Below, in pieces: positions 32,871 through 45,328 of a stretch of DNA of 64,000 nt. The translations under genes and the position numbers were made by a program. The stretch is taken from assembly GCF_011043625.1 (NCBI RefSeq), contig NZ_JAAKGT010000005.1:124001-188000 (forward strand), in the 5' to 3' direction. The notes under the pieces are model-generated. The model worked only from the letters and a program-made list of their open reading frames with translations. It ran no database searches and was not told the origin of the DNA. Source of the stretch: Caulobacter sp. 602-2. Lineage in GTDB: Bacteria > Pseudomonadota > Alphaproteobacteria > Caulobacterales > Caulobacteraceae. Position 1 is the first letter of the stretch, and each line of letters starts with the position of its first letter.

Positions 32871-34055
32871 ATGCTGTCAACCAACCCCGTATCGACCGCC
32901 CTCCCCGCTCCGTCGGCGGGCCGGATCGCCGCCATCGACGCCCTGCGGGGTCTGGTCATGCTGCTGATGATGGTCGACCACGTGCGGGAGTTCTTCTTCA
33001 TCCACGCCCAGGTCTCGGACCCGATGGACGTGGAGGCGACAGCCCCGTCCCTGTTCTTCACCCGGCTGGCGGCGCACCTGTGCGCGCCGGTGTTCGTGGC
33101 CCTGACGGGCCTGGCCGCCTGGCTCTATGGCCGCAAGGCGGGCGGGAACGATCCGCGCGCCACCGCCCGCGCCGCCTCGGCCTTCCTGTTCAAGCGCGGC
33201 CTGTTCCTGGTGTTCCTGGAACTGACCTTCGTCAGCTTCGCCTGGACCTTCGACCTGACGCCCAGGACCTATTACCTGCAGGTGATCTGGGCGATCGGCC
33301 TGTCGATGATCGCGCTTTCGGCGCTGGTTCACCTGCCGCGCGCGGCGCTGGTCGCGGTCGGCCTCGTGATCGTGCTGGGCCACAACCTGCTGGACCCCAT
33401 CAGCATCGCGGCGGGCCAGCCGGGCCACGCCATCTGGGCGATCCTGCACGACCGGGGCTTCATCGACCTGCCGTGGGGCGCGCGGGCCCGCACCTCGTAC
33501 CCGCTGCTGCCGTGGATCGGGGTGGCGGCCCTGGGCTACGCGGCCGGACCCTGGTTCGTCGGCGCCTGGCGCGATCGCCGCAACCGCCTGCTGCTGACGG
33601 GCCTGGGCGCCCTGGCGCTGCTGGTGATCCTGCGCACCGTGAACGGCTATGGCGAGACGCCGTGGGTCGTCGGCTCCAGCCCGATCCGCACGGTGATGAG
33701 CTGGCTGAACGTCACCAAGTACCCGCCCTCGGCCGACTTCCTGCTGCTGACGCTGGGCGTCGGCGCGCTGCTGCTGGCGGGGCTGGAGAAGGCGCCGGCG
33801 CGGCTGGTCTCATGGCTGGCGGTGCTGGGCGGCGCGCCGCTGTTCTTCTATCTGATCCACCTCTACGCCCTGCATCTGCTGCAGCTTGCGGCGGTGGCCG
33901 TGCTGGGCCCGAACCAGGGCGAGGTCTGGAGCCTGCCCGGCGTGGCGTCGATCTGGCTGCTGGCCGCGCTGGTCGCGGTTCCGTGCTGGTACGCCTGCCG
34001 CTGGTTCGGCCCGGTCAAGCGGGCCAGCCGCCAGCCGTGGATGAAGTATCTGTAG
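32871..34055 (+). CDS. DUF1624-type multi-pass membrane protein (heparan-alpha-glucosaminide acetyltransferase-like)
   Basis: 394 aa from ATG 32871; an ATG at 32838 would lie inside the Fur-like box. It begins AAIDALRGLVMLLMMVDHVREFFF, the typical RGL-M-x-MxxDH signature of the DUF1624/acyltransferase-3-like superfamily, and has about 10 membrane helices. The family transfers acyl groups to sugars across a membrane, but the substrate is unknown. Divergent from the siderophore receptor by 52 bp, so co-regulation is plausible. Confidence 0.8.
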   Translation: MLSTNPVSTALPAPSAGRIAAIDALRGLVMLLMMVDHVREFFFIHAQVSDPMDVEATAPSLFFTRLAAHLCAPVFVALTGLAAWLYGRKAGGNDPRATARAASAFLFKRGLFLVFLELTFVSFAWTFDLTPRTYYLQVIWAIGLSMIALSALVHLPRAALVAVGLVIVLGHNLLDPISIAAGQPGHAIWAILHDRGFIDLPWGARARTSYPLLPWIGVAALGYAAGPWFVGAWRDRRNRLLLTGLGALALLVILRTVNGYGETPWVVGSSPIRTVMSWLNVTKYPPSADFLLLTLGVGALLLAGLEKAPARLVSWLAVLGGAPLFFYLIHLYALHLLQLAAVAVLGPNQGEVWSLPGVASIWLLAALVAVPCWYACRWFGPVKRASRQPWMKYL

Positions 34056-34140
34056 CGCCCGGGATGACGCGCTCTTGAAAGTGCTGCGGTCATCATGACC
34101 TACAGCGCTATCTAAGAGCGTGACCTGAAAGGACGACGAC

Positions 34141-34614
34141 ATGGCTTTGCTCGACCAGCTGAAGACCGACCAACTGGCGGCGCGCAAGGCGAGCGACCGC
34201 CTGAAGGCCGACGTGCTCACCACCCTGATCGGCGAGGCCACGCAGATCACGACCGAGGAATTCAAGCGCGGCGTGACCGAGGTCACCGACGAGAAGGTCG
34301 TCGCGACCGTCGCCAAGTTCGCCAAGAACACCAAGCTGACGCTGGATAATCTCGCGACCGAACGCGCGCGCCTGGTCGAGGCCGGCGGCGATACGTCGAA
34401 GGTGGACGAGCGGACCAAGGCGGCCGAGACCGAACTGGCGATCCTGTCGTCGTACGGCCCCAAGCAGATGACGGAAGCCGAACTGCGCGCGGCCATCGAC
34501 GATTTCCGCGCCAAGAACCCCGACGCCAATGTCGGGGCGATCATGGCCCACCTGAAGACCAGCTTCGGCGGCCAGTACGACGGCAAGACGGCCAGCGCGC
34601 TGGCCAGGGGCTAG
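34141..34614 (+). CDS. YqeY/GatB-like protein
   Basis: 157 aa, full-length YqeY family (AspRS/GatB tail-like domain). It opens LLDQLKTDQLAARKASDRLK and ends IMAHLKTSFGGQYDGKTAS, matching the family. The domain resembles the tRNA-binding C-terminal part of GatB; the free-standing protein's role is unclear. Often near dnaG-rpoD in alphaproteobacteria, but not here. Confidence 0.9.
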   Translation: MALLDQLKTDQLAARKASDRLKADVLTTLIGEATQITTEEFKRGVTEVTDEKVVATVAKFAKNTKLTLDNLATERARLVEAGGDTSKVDERTKAAETELAILSSYGPKQMTEAELRAAIDDFRAKNPDANVGAIMAHLKTSFGGQYDGKTASALARG

Positions 34615-34793
34615 TTCGCCAGCGGCTGCGCGGTCTTGACGGACCGCGCAGCGACGCCCCGCGCCTGACGTTCAGCCGCCGCTGCGCGCTTGGACACTTT
34701 GTCCACGACACCCGCACGAATAAAGTTGGTAGACCGCCCTTCGTTAGCGAGACGCTGCGAATTAGCTTTCAGCGCCCCCGACGGAGTAACGCT

Positions 34794-35000
34794 GTGGATT
34801 GGGCGAACTGGTTTCCTATAGTCTTCTTCCCACTCAAGATCCTGGTGCTGGGCATCGGCATGTTCTTCTCGATCAAGTGGCATCACGATCAAGACAAGAA
34901 GAAGAAGGCGCTGGAGAGGGAACGAGCGGCCAACGCCGCGATGGCGGCCAACGGCGCGCGGCCCGCAGGCGTGGAAGCGACGGCGGCCGGCGGGCAGTAA
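34794..35000 (+). CDS. Small inner-membrane protein, function unknown
   Basis: 68 aa from GTG 34794 (cggagtaacgct upstream). One membrane segment (FPIVFFPLKILVLGIGMFFSI) followed by a charged, probably coiled tail (KWHHDQDKKKKALERERAANAAM). Not recognised. It lies between yqeY and the GAF kinase on the same strand. Confidence 0.6.
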   Translation: MDWANWFPIVFFPLKILVLGIGMFFSIKWHHDQDKKKKALERERAANAAMAANGARPAGVEATAAGGQ

Positions 35001-35114
35001 TCCGTTCGCCCTGCCGAGGCGGCAATGGTCCGATACTCGACACAGGCCGCCGCCCTTGCTGAAATGGCCGCGGCGCTCCCCTCCCCGCGCCGAGTTCGGA
35101 CGGCGTAAGACTTC

Positions 35115-36311
35115 ATGTTCAGCAGCGACGAGACGGCCCGCCTCGCGGCCCTGCATGAGTACGGGCTCGTGGACACGCCGCCCGAGGCGGCGTTCGACCG
35201 GATCACCGCCCTGGCCGCCGAGCTGTTCGACACGCCGATCGCCGCCGTCACCCTGATCGACGCCGACCGGCAGTGGATCAAGTCGATCGTCGGGCTGGAG
35301 CCGGGCGGCACGCCGCGCGAAGACGCCTTCTGTCACTACACCATCGAGTCCGACGAGGTGATGGAGGTGCTCGACCCCGAGGGCGACGACCGCTTCCGCG
35401 ACAATCCCTTCGTCACCGACGATCCCAACATCCGCTTCTACGCCGGCGCGCCGCTGCGGCTGCACAGCGGCCATCGGCTGGGCGCGCTTTGCGTCATCGA
35501 CCAGCGGCCGCGCCCGCCGCTGACCGACGAGGAAAAACGCCGGCTGAAGGCGCTGGCCCAGATCGTGGTCACCGAGATGGACCTGCGGCTGCTGAACGCC
35601 CGCAACGAACTGCTGACCCGTCGGGCGCAGGCTGCGACCGAGGCCAAGAGCGAGTTCCTGGCCAACATGACCCACGAACTGCGCACGCCGCTGACCAGCG
35701 TGATCGGTTTCAACGGCCTGCTGGCCGCCTCGCCCAACCTGCCCGAACGCGAGCGGATGCTGGCGGGCAAGGCCAAGTCGGCCGGCGAGAAGCTGCTGAC
35801 CATCGTCAACGACGTGCTCGACCTGGCGCGGCTGGAGGCCGGTGCGGTGAGCGAAACCGACGAGCCGATCGACGTGGCCGAGGTGGCGCGCTCGGCCGTC
35901 GAACTGTTCGCCGAGCGGGCCCTGGCCAAGGAGATCGCGCTCTCGGCCGAGATCGCGGGCGCCCTGCCCATCGTGCGCGGCGACGCCTCGCGCCTGCGCC
36001 AGATCCTGGTCAACCTGCTGGGCAACGCCCTGAAGTTCACCGAGCTGGGCCAGATCGGCCTGGTCATCGCCGCGCGCGGCGGCCAGCTGGTGATGACCGT
36101 CTCCGACAGCGGCGTGGGCATTCCCGCCGATCAGCTGGAGCGGATCTTCGAACGCTTCGAGCAGGCGCCCGGCGCGGCCAGCCGCTTCGGCGGCACCGGC
36201 CTTGGCCTGGCGATCTCGCGCCGGCTGGCGCGTCAGATGGGCGGCGAGATCACGGTGAGCAGCCGGGTCGGCGAAGGCTCGGTGTTCACCGTGACCCTGC
36301 CGGGGGCCTGA
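35115..36311 (+). CDS. GAF-domain sensor histidine kinase
   Basis: 398 aa, cytosolic. N-terminal GAF domain about 20-165 (FDRITALAAELFDTPIAAVT…RFYAGAPLRLHSGHRLGALCVID), then HisKA with phospho-His187 (NMTHELRTPL) and HATPase_c with N-box NLLGNALKFT and G-boxes DSGVGI, GTGLGL. No receiver domain and no adjacent response regulator: an orphan kinase whose partner must be encoded elsewhere. The GAF ligand is unknown. Confidence 0.9.
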   Translation: MFSSDETARLAALHEYGLVDTPPEAAFDRITALAAELFDTPIAAVTLIDADRQWIKSIVGLEPGGTPREDAFCHYTIESDEVMEVLDPEGDDRFRDNPFVTDDPNIRFYAGAPLRLHSGHRLGALCVIDQRPRPPLTDEEKRRLKALAQIVVTEMDLRLLNARNELLTRRAQAATEAKSEFLANMTHELRTPLTSVIGFNGLLAASPNLPERERMLAGKAKSAGEKLLTIVNDVLDLARLEAGAVSETDEPIDVAEVARSAVELFAERALAKEIALSAEIAGALPIVRGDASRLRQILVNLLGNALKFTELGQIGLVIAARGGQLVMTVSDSGVGIPADQLERIFERFEQAPGAASRFGGTGLGLAISRRLARQMGGEITVSSRVGEGSVFTVTLPGA

Positions 36312-36414
36312 CCCAAGGCGCGGCCGCAACTTTACATAGAACCAAAATCGCCGCTCCATGCCCAGCGGGGGCGTCGGCGATGGCCGGCTGCTCGATTGTC
36401 GAGGGAGGGCGGCC

Positions 36415-36903
36415 TTGCTGGTGAACGGAACCCAGATCGCGATCAGCGCGACCGAAACGAAGGCCATCGAAGACCTGCAAGTCGGCGACACGGTCTGGGC
36501 GGCGGGACTGAGCCGGGACTGGAAAGCCACCGCCGTCAAGTACTCCAGCGGAACCGGGCGCGGCGCGGCATCGCCGGCCGTCCTGTGCAAGGTGGGTGGA
36601 GACCGTGAGCTGATCTGCGCCAGGAATCAGTGGGTTCTGACGACGAGGGGCCTGCTGACCATCGACAGGCTCACGCCCGACGACAAGCTGATCCAGGCCG
36701 ATGGCCAGACCGCCGATATCATCGCCTTGACCATCGGGATGCTCCAGCTGGGAGAAAGCGCCATCGCGACCTCGCCGATGGCGACCACGGACCCGGAGGG
36801 ACACCTGATCCTCGCCCAGGGCTTCATGGTCGCCGACTACGCGCTCAACATGGGCCTTTCGTTGGCGCACCAGGAGGCGCCGGTCGTCGGGGTTTCGGAC
36901 TAG
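36415..36903 (+). CDS. Hint-fold (Hedgehog/intein-like) stand-alone protein
   Basis: 162 aa from TTG 36415, chosen for the gggagggcggcc ribosome site; an ATG at 36358 would add 19 residues including one Cys. Reads like a Hint domain: block A-like start NGTQIAISATETKAIEDLQV with GD, block B-like RNQWVLTTRGLLTIDRLTPD, and an F/G-like end (TDPEGHLILAQGFMVADYAL). Catalytic Cys1 and the terminal His-Asn are not at canonical positions, so self-splicing is doubtful. Position: 103 bp after the GAF kinase, same strand. Assignment rests on pattern only. Confidence 0.5.
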   Translation: MLVNGTQIAISATETKAIEDLQVGDTVWAAGLSRDWKATAVKYSSGTGRGAASPAVLCKVGGDRELICARNQWVLTTRGLLTIDRLTPDDKLIQADGQTADIIALTIGMLQLGESAIATSPMATTDPEGHLILAQGFMVADYALNMGLSLAHQEAPVVGVSD

Positions 36904-36919
36904 TTGCCTAGGGATGCTT

Positions 36920-37032
36920 GTCATCCCGGCCGAAGGAGCGCGTCAGCGGTCCGCAGAGCCGGGATCTCCCACGTCTGAAGCTTTGGAACGGACGGAGATC
37001 CCGGCGCTCCGCTTCGCTACGACCGGGATGAC
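36920..37032. repeat. Palindromic repeat of the gtcatcccgg family
   Basis: gtcatcccggccg…gagccgggatctcccacg at the left, ggagatcccggcgctccg…accgggatgac at the right. The right half is the reverse complement of the left. Same subtype as the copy at 53511 (inner ggatctccca rather than gggacccagg). It lies between convergent genes. Confidence 0.8.
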
Positions 37033-37126
37033 AAACTTTAGGCGTACCGGCGAAGCCTGCGGCGGACCCTAGTCCCACGAGATCGACCCAGCCGACCCGA
37101 GCCCGCTCACCGCGCCGGAGGGATCG

Positions 37127-38605
37127 CTACGGCGACCCCACCCTGCCCGCCAGATGCTCGGCCAGGCGGATCGACAGGGTGATGATCGTGAAGGTCGGGT
37201 TGGAGATCCCGGTCGAGGGGAACACCGACGAGCCGGCCACATAGAGGTTGTCGAGCCCATGGACCCTTAGGCCGGCGTCGACCACGCCCTGCGCGGGATC
37301 GGCCGACATGCGAGTGGTGCCGATGTGGTGGCCGTTGACGGTCAGGCCCGCTTTGACGCTGGCCCAGGGCTGGTAATAGACGTCGCCGCCCAGCTCCTCG
37401 ACCGCGGCTTTGAACAGCGCCGTGGTCTGGGTGTAGGTGGCCTCGTCGCGGTCGCTGAGCAGCCAGGTGATGTGGGTCTGGCGCTGGCCGAACACCGGGT
37501 CGACCGTGTCGGCCAGGGTGATGCGGCTGTCGGGATTGGGGGCCATCTCGAAATAGTACTGGCCGTAGTTGGCCCAGAACCAGCAGCTGCCGATGCCCAG
37601 CCGTTTCTGCTCGTCGGCGGTGGGCGAGAAGCGGCCCGAGACGCGAACGCCGTTCGCATCCTGCCAGGGCACCGCGCGGTTGCCGCTGAGGGTCTGGCCG
37701 GCCATCAGCCGGGTCTGGGCGTCGGTCAGGTAGGCGCCGCTGGCGCTGAGCACCGGCCCGTTCGACAGCGGATGGCACATGAAGTAGCGGCCGACCTGGT
37801 CGTGATCGTTGCCGACGTCGGACAGCAGGAGCTGGCGGGCGTTCTCGACCGCGCCGCAGGCCAGGACGACGATATCGGCCTTGATGGTGAACTCGGTCGC
37901 CTTCTTCGGCGGGCTCGCGCCGTCCATGCTGGCCGCCCGCAAGCCGCAGACCCGGCCCTGGTGCTGCTCGATCTGCAGCAGGGTGGCGTTGACGATGACG
38001 TCGACGTCGCTGTCGGCGATCGTCACGCCGTCGAAGGTGCGGGTGGCGAAGTTCAGGTAGGGCTTGCCCAGGTACTGGTAGATCGTGGTGTCGAAGCCGG
38101 TCAGTTCAGGGACCTCGGCGTGCAGGATCTCGGCCCAGGCCTGGGGGCTGAAGTCATCCCCGTGCAGCAGGCACAGCTGGGCGGCCTTGGCGTAGTAGGG
38201 ATCAAGCTCGGCGCGGTCGATCGGCCAGCCGGGAAAGCCCGGACGCGCCTCGAAGTCGATCGGGTCGAGCGGGCGCGACTGCCCGCCCCAGTGGGCCGAG
38301 GTGCCGCCGAACATCCGCTCGCGCTCCCACGGGCCGCCGGCCCGGTTGTAGGGCCGGATCAGGAAGTCGGGCTCGGTCTGTGCGAACTGGCCGTCGGCCT
38401 TGCCGGCGTAGAGCAGGCTCTTGTCGGGCCAGGTGGGGTCGAGCGCGCCGCCGGGGCTGTCGGGCCCGCCCTCGATCAGCGTGACCTTCACCCCGGCCTT
38501 CTGCAGCTCCCAGGCGGCGGTGATCCCGGCCGGACCCGAACCGACGATGCAGACCTGCGTCTCGATCACCGCGCCTTCGGCGATGTCCTTGCCATTGCGG
38601 AGCAT
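37127..38605 (-). CDS. GMC-family FAD oxidoreductase
   Basis: 492 aa. FAD-binding GxGxxG as VCIVGSGPAGITAAWEL with the acidic end VTLIEGG; the C-terminal GMC part is recognisable by GHHIGTTRMSADPAQGVVDAGLRVHG and GISNPTFTI. It oxidises an alcohol or sugar with FAD; the usual partner (cytochrome c or a gamma subunit) is not adjacent, so electron acceptor and substrate are unknown. The opening sequence has no secretion signal. ATG 38605. Confidence 0.87.
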   Translation of the reverse strand: MLRNGKDIAEGAVIETQVCIVGSGPAGITAAWELQKAGVKVTLIEGGPDSPGGALDPTWPDKSLLYAGKADGQFAQTEPDFLIRPYNRAGGPWERERMFGGTSAHWGGQSRPLDPIDFEARPGFPGWPIDRAELDPYYAKAAQLCLLHGDDFSPQAWAEILHAEVPELTGFDTTIYQYLGKPYLNFATRTFDGVTIADSDVDVIVNATLLQIEQHQGRVCGLRAASMDGASPPKKATEFTIKADIVVLACGAVENARQLLLSDVGNDHDQVGRYFMCHPLSNGPVLSASGAYLTDAQTRLMAGQTLSGNRAVPWQDANGVRVSGRFSPTADEQKRLGIGSCWFWANYGQYYFEMAPNPDSRITLADTVDPVFGQRQTHITWLLSDRDEATYTQTTALFKAAVEELGGDVYYQPWASVKAGLTVNGHHIGTTRMSADPAQGVVDAGLRVHGLDNLYVAGSSVFPSTGISNPTFTIITLSIRLAEHLAGRVGSP

Positions 38606-38697
38606 GAGAGCCTCCCCCGTTCGCTCTCATGCAACTTGCGGCGCCGAACGCCTAAAGGTTGTATCAAATCACACACCCGGATGGGTGGATTCGAATT

Positions 38698-41598
<2,901 letters not shown>

Positions 41599-41860
41599 CG
41601 AAACCGCTCTCCCGCGTCCTGCTTATCGTTGTTCAGGAGAGGCTAGCGGCGCCCGCCCGGCGGCGCAACGCATGGCTCGCCCCAGGCGAGCATGGCGAAC
41701 GCGCCGACTTTGCGCGCGTCTGCACGGAGGCGTAGAGTATCGAGGCTTCCACACGGCCGCGCTGATCGGCCGCATGGCCCGTTCACTCCCAGAACGCCGT
41801 TTTGCGGTTAGCTTCAGCGCGACCTGGTTCGCTCCAGGTTGCGGGACGGGGTGCACGGCC

Positions 41861-43615
41861 ATGCGATGGCTCGATGCTCTAGGCGCCGACGAACGGCTCG
41901 ACGAAGTGGCGAACGACACACGCCGCCTGACGATGTCGCGTCTGGTGTCCGCCGCCCTGGTGGCCATGGTCGTCGGGATCGCTCTGGGTCCAGCCATGGC
42001 CGCCGGCTGGTTCGGCGCCCTGGCGGCGGGGGAAGCCCTGGCCTCCCTGGTCATCCGCCGGTTCACCGGCCAAACCACCGACCGCCTGCGGGCGCTGTTC
42101 GTGCTGGCCTCGATCCCGATCAACGTGGTGTGGTCGTGGCTGGCCGTGGCGCTGTGGATGTTCCCGCACCAGGACCTGCGGCTGGCCGCCCTGGGCGTGT
42201 GCGCCGGCCAGATCATCTTCACCCAGAACTTCCGGCACCAGCCGATCAGCCTGCTGGCGATCACCACCGCCCCGCCGCTGGTTTGCCTTGTCGCCTTCCC
42301 GTTCCTGACCAACGCGCCGCACGGCATAGGGTCGCTGACCAACCGCTGGGCGATCCTGATGCTGGTGGCGACCACCATCAACGCCATGCTGCTGAACCGC
42401 GCCGCCGCCCGCAAGATGGACGAGCTGACGCGCGGCCTGCGGCTGGAAAAGGAACGCGCCCTGGCCGCCTCGCGGGTCAAGTCGGTGTTCGTGGCCACCA
42501 TGAGCCACGAGATGCGCACGCCGATGAACGGTCTGCTGGGCCTGGCCCACGCGCTGAAGGCCACCGACCTGGACGAGCGCCAGCGCGACTATGTCGAGCT
42601 GATGATCCATTCGGGCGACAGCCTGATGCAGCTGCTCAACGACGTGCTCGACATCGCCCGCCTCGATGCCGGCGACGCCGAGCTGACGCCCTGCGACTTC
42701 GACCTGCACGACCTGATCCACGCGGTGGCCGACACCTGGCGCGACATGGCCATGGTCCGCGGGCTGGCCGTGGACGTGCGCATCGATCCGTCCGCGCCCG
42801 ACCGCCTGCACGCCGATCCCGCCCGGATCCGGCAGGTGCTGAGCGGCCTGCTGTCGAACGCCCTGAAGTTCACGCGCGTGGGCGGGGTGACCATCGAGGT
42901 CTCGGGCCAGGGCGCCGCGCCCGACGGGCGCGAGACCGTGGCCGTGCGCATCACCGACACCGGCCCCGGCATCGACCCGGCCTTCGCCGAGCGGATCTTC
43001 GAAAGCTTCACCCAGGCCGACGAGAGCGTGTCGCGCGCCTATGGCGGCATGGGGCTGGGCCTGACCATCGCCCGGGCGCTGGCCCGCCGGATGGGCGGCG
43101 ATCTCAGCCTGGAGCCGGCCGAGCGCGGCGCGCGGTTCCTGTTCCTGATCCAGGCCCCCCGCCCCGAAACCCCGCCCCTGCCCGCGCCGACGTCGGAGGC
43201 GGCCGAGGACGATGGCGCGACGCCGCGCGTGCTGATGGCCGAGGACAATCCGATGAACCAGATGGTCGTGCGGCTGATGCTGGAGGCCGCCGGCGTCGAC
43301 CTGACGGTGGTGGAGGACGGCCGCCAGGCGCTCGACGCGCTGAAGGCCTCGCACTTCGACTGCGTGCTGATGGACATCAACATGCCGGTGATGGACGGGG
43401 TGACGGCTCTGTCGGAGATCCGCTCGGGCGCGGCCGGGGCGGCGAACACGCCGGTGATCGCCCTGACCGCCTCGGCCATGGCCGGCGATCGCGAGCGCTT
43501 TCTGAAGCTGGGCTTCGACGAACACCTGGGCAAGCCGGTCAAGCCGCTGGACCTGATCTCGGCCATCGCCATGGCGGTGGACCGCACGCCGCCGCCGGCC
43601 GCGGCGGTGGGGTAG
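41861..43615 (+). CDS. Membrane hybrid histidine kinase/response regulator
   Basis: 584 aa. An N-terminal membrane region of about five or six helices (residues 25-180) with no periplasmic domain is followed by HisKA with His216 (TMSHEMRTPMNG), HATPase_c (LLSNALKFTR, DTGPGI, MGLGLTI) and a receiver domain with phospho-Asp505 (CVLMDINMPVMDG). It likely senses membrane or intramembrane signals and relays phosphate to a histidine phosphotransferase elsewhere. ATG 41861 was chosen as the start of the conserved frame. Confidence 0.9.
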   Translation: MRWLDALGADERLDEVANDTRRLTMSRLVSAALVAMVVGIALGPAMAAGWFGALAAGEALASLVIRRFTGQTTDRLRALFVLASIPINVVWSWLAVALWMFPHQDLRLAALGVCAGQIIFTQNFRHQPISLLAITTAPPLVCLVAFPFLTNAPHGIGSLTNRWAILMLVATTINAMLLNRAAARKMDELTRGLRLEKERALAASRVKSVFVATMSHEMRTPMNGLLGLAHALKATDLDERQRDYVELMIHSGDSLMQLLNDVLDIARLDAGDAELTPCDFDLHDLIHAVADTWRDMAMVRGLAVDVRIDPSAPDRLHADPARIRQVLSGLLSNALKFTRVGGVTIEVSGQGAAPDGRETVAVRITDTGPGIDPAFAERIFESFTQADESVSRAYGGMGLGLTIARALARRMGGDLSLEPAERGARFLFLIQAPRPETPPLPAPTSEAAEDDGATPRVLMAEDNPMNQMVVRLMLEAAGVDLTVVEDGRQALDALKASHFDCVLMDINMPVMDGVTALSEIRSGAAGAANTPVIALTASAMAGDRERFLKLGFDEHLGKPVKPLDLISAIAMAVDRTPPPAAAVG

Positions 43616-43629
43616 CGCCTGCGGCGCGC

Positions 43630-43730
43630 CCCCTCCGGCCCTCCGGGGCCACCTCCCCCAGAGGGGGAGGATCTGCGCCGCTAGATGCTCCCCTTCTGGG
43701 GGAGCTGTCGGCGAAGCCGACTGAGGGGGT
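43630..43730. repeat. Dispersed repeat of the tccccctgaagggggag family
   Basis: ccctccggccctccgggg…ctcccccagagggggagg followed by ctccccttctgggggagctgtcggcgaagccgactgaggggg. The last bases reach the stop codon of the phosphotransferase-ATPase gene, placing the repeat directly between two convergent genes. Confidence 0.72.
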
Positions 43731-43733
43731 TTG

Positions 43734-45233
43734 TCACCCCATCTGCTCGGCCAGGGCCCTGGCCTCGTCCTCGAAGGCGCTGACGGTGTCGACGCGGCGC
43801 CAGTCGATGTCGCCGGTGTCGCGGGTCAGCTGGCTTTCCAGCACGGCGACGTCGGCGTCGGAGGCGTCGTTGACGCGGGCGGCGACGCGGCCGCGCAGGA
43901 CGTCGGCGGGGGCTTCCAGCCAGACGCCCTGGAAGGCCACGTCGAGCTTCCTGGCGAGCGCTTCGGCGCGGGCGCGCTGCTCGGGCTTGATGAACACGGC
44001 GTCGACGACGACCGAGCGGCCGGCCTTGAGCACGAGTTCGGCGTCGCGGAACAGCTCGTCATAGACCTTGTCGCTGACTTCGGCGGTATAGGCCTCCTTG
44101 GGCAGGCGCTGCAGCGAGGGCACGTTCCACAGGCGCTTGCGGATCTCGTCCGTGCGCAGGACCACCGCGCCCGGCGCCGCGCCCAGGCCCGGCGCGCAGA
44201 CGCGGGCGAAGGTCGACTTGCCAGAGCCCGACAGGCCGCCGGTGGCCACCAGGCTGACCGGCTTGGGGGCCAGGTGCTCGATGGCCGTGGCCAGGTAGGC
44301 GCGGGCGGCCTCGTCGTCGCCGGTATAGGCCCAGACGTGGGTGCGCACGGCGGCGCGGACGCTGAGCATCAGCGGCAGGGCGGCCAGGCCCGTCCACAGG
44401 CCTTCTCCGAAGGTGCGGGCGGCCTCGTCGAGATAGGCGTTGAGCACCCGGCCGGCGGCGTCGCGACGACGGCGGAAATCCAGGTCCATCAGCAGGAAGG
44501 CCAGGTCGTACTGCACGTCGATGTCCGACAGGGCGTCGTTGAACTCGATGCAGTCGAAGAGGATCGGCTTGCCGTCCTCGATCAGGATGTTCCCCAGGTG
44601 CAGGTCGCCATGGCAGTGGCGGGCGAAGCCCTCGGCCGCGCGGGCGTCGAGCTGCGGACCCAGGCGCTTGAGCGCCAGATCGGTCTCCTCGACCAGCCGC
44701 TCGACGGCCTGGGCGCCCAGGCGCGGGGCGAGGCCCCGCAGCAGGTTGGCGTTGGAGGCGATGGTGTAGCCGAGCGCCGAGACGCCGCCGCCCTGCGGGC
44801 GCAGCGCTGCGCCGGCGTGGAACTGGGCGATGGTGCGGCCCAGCGACTCCTCAAGCGCGTCGTCGATGGCCCAGGGCTGGGAGGCCAGCACCGACTCGCC
44901 GTCGAACCGGCGCATCTCCAGCAGGTACTCGACCACCTCGCCGGCCCCGTCGATCTCGATGCCGCCATCGGCGGTCCGGGTCAGCTGGCGCACGGCGCGA
45001 TAGATGTCGGGCGCGGCGGCGCGGTTGAAGGAAAGCTCGCGCTGCAGCGACCAGCGGCGCAACTCCAGGGTCGAATAGTCCAAGAAACCGAAGTCGACCG
45101 GGCGTTTCACCTTGAAGGCGGACTCGCCCACCAGGAACACCCGAGCGCAGGAGGTCTCGATGGTCTGATCGGCCTTTTGGCCAAGCCAAGCCGCCACTTC
45201 CTGTTCGCGCGCCGCTTCCGCGTCCTTGATCAC
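43734..45233 (-). CDS. Aminoglycoside-phosphotransferase-like / AAA ATPase fusion protein
   Basis: 499 aa from GTG 45233. The N-terminal half is APH/kinase-like (KVKRPVDFGFLDYS, catalytic loop HGDLHLGNIL, DCIEFND); the C-terminal half is a gluconate-kinase-like P-loop domain (GGLSGSGKSTFA near 331, RTDEIRKRLW). This two-domain arrangement recurs in many proteobacteria as a protein of unknown role; it is not evidence of antibiotic resistance. Both halves keep catalytic residues. Confidence 0.85.
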   Translation of the reverse strand: MIKDAEAAREQEVAAWLGQKADQTIETSCARVFLVGESAFKVKRPVDFGFLDYSTLELRRWSLQRELSFNRAAAPDIYRAVRQLTRTADGGIEIDGAGEVVEYLLEMRRFDGESVLASQPWAIDDALEESLGRTIAQFHAGAALRPQGGGVSALGYTIASNANLLRGLAPRLGAQAVERLVEETDLALKRLGPQLDARAAEGFARHCHGDLHLGNILIEDGKPILFDCIEFNDALSDIDVQYDLAFLLMDLDFRRRRDAAGRVLNAYLDEAARTFGEGLWTGLAALPLMLSVRAAVRTHVWAYTGDDEAARAYLATAIEHLAPKPVSLVATGGLSGSGKSTFARVCAPGLGAAPGAVVLRTDEIRKRLWNVPSLQRLPKEAYTAEVSDKVYDELFRDAELVLKAGRSVVVDAVFIKPEQRARAEALARKLDVAFQGVWLEAPADVLRGRVAARVNDASDADVAVLESQLTRDTGDIDWRRVDTVSAFEDEARALAEQMG

Positions 45234-45328
45234 GCCGTCCAACCTTCGTCTTCGCCCGCCCGATCGGCGGCGCCCGGGCGTCCCATAGCGCAAAGTTCGG
45301 TGCAAGTCCTCGCGGACGCTTGCGCGAT

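Noticed and set aside
34611..34793. 53-codon minus-strand frame after yqeY (KANSQRLANEGRSTNFIRAG…)
   Set aside because: Sequence looks protein-like but there is no ATG, GTG or TTG start with a ribosome site (only a CTG), and codon usage is less biased than in neighbours.
43734..45233. Antibiotic resistance gene (aminoglycoside phosphotransferase)
   Set aside because: The kinase-like half belongs to a widespread fusion with a P-loop ATPase and is not a known resistance enzyme.
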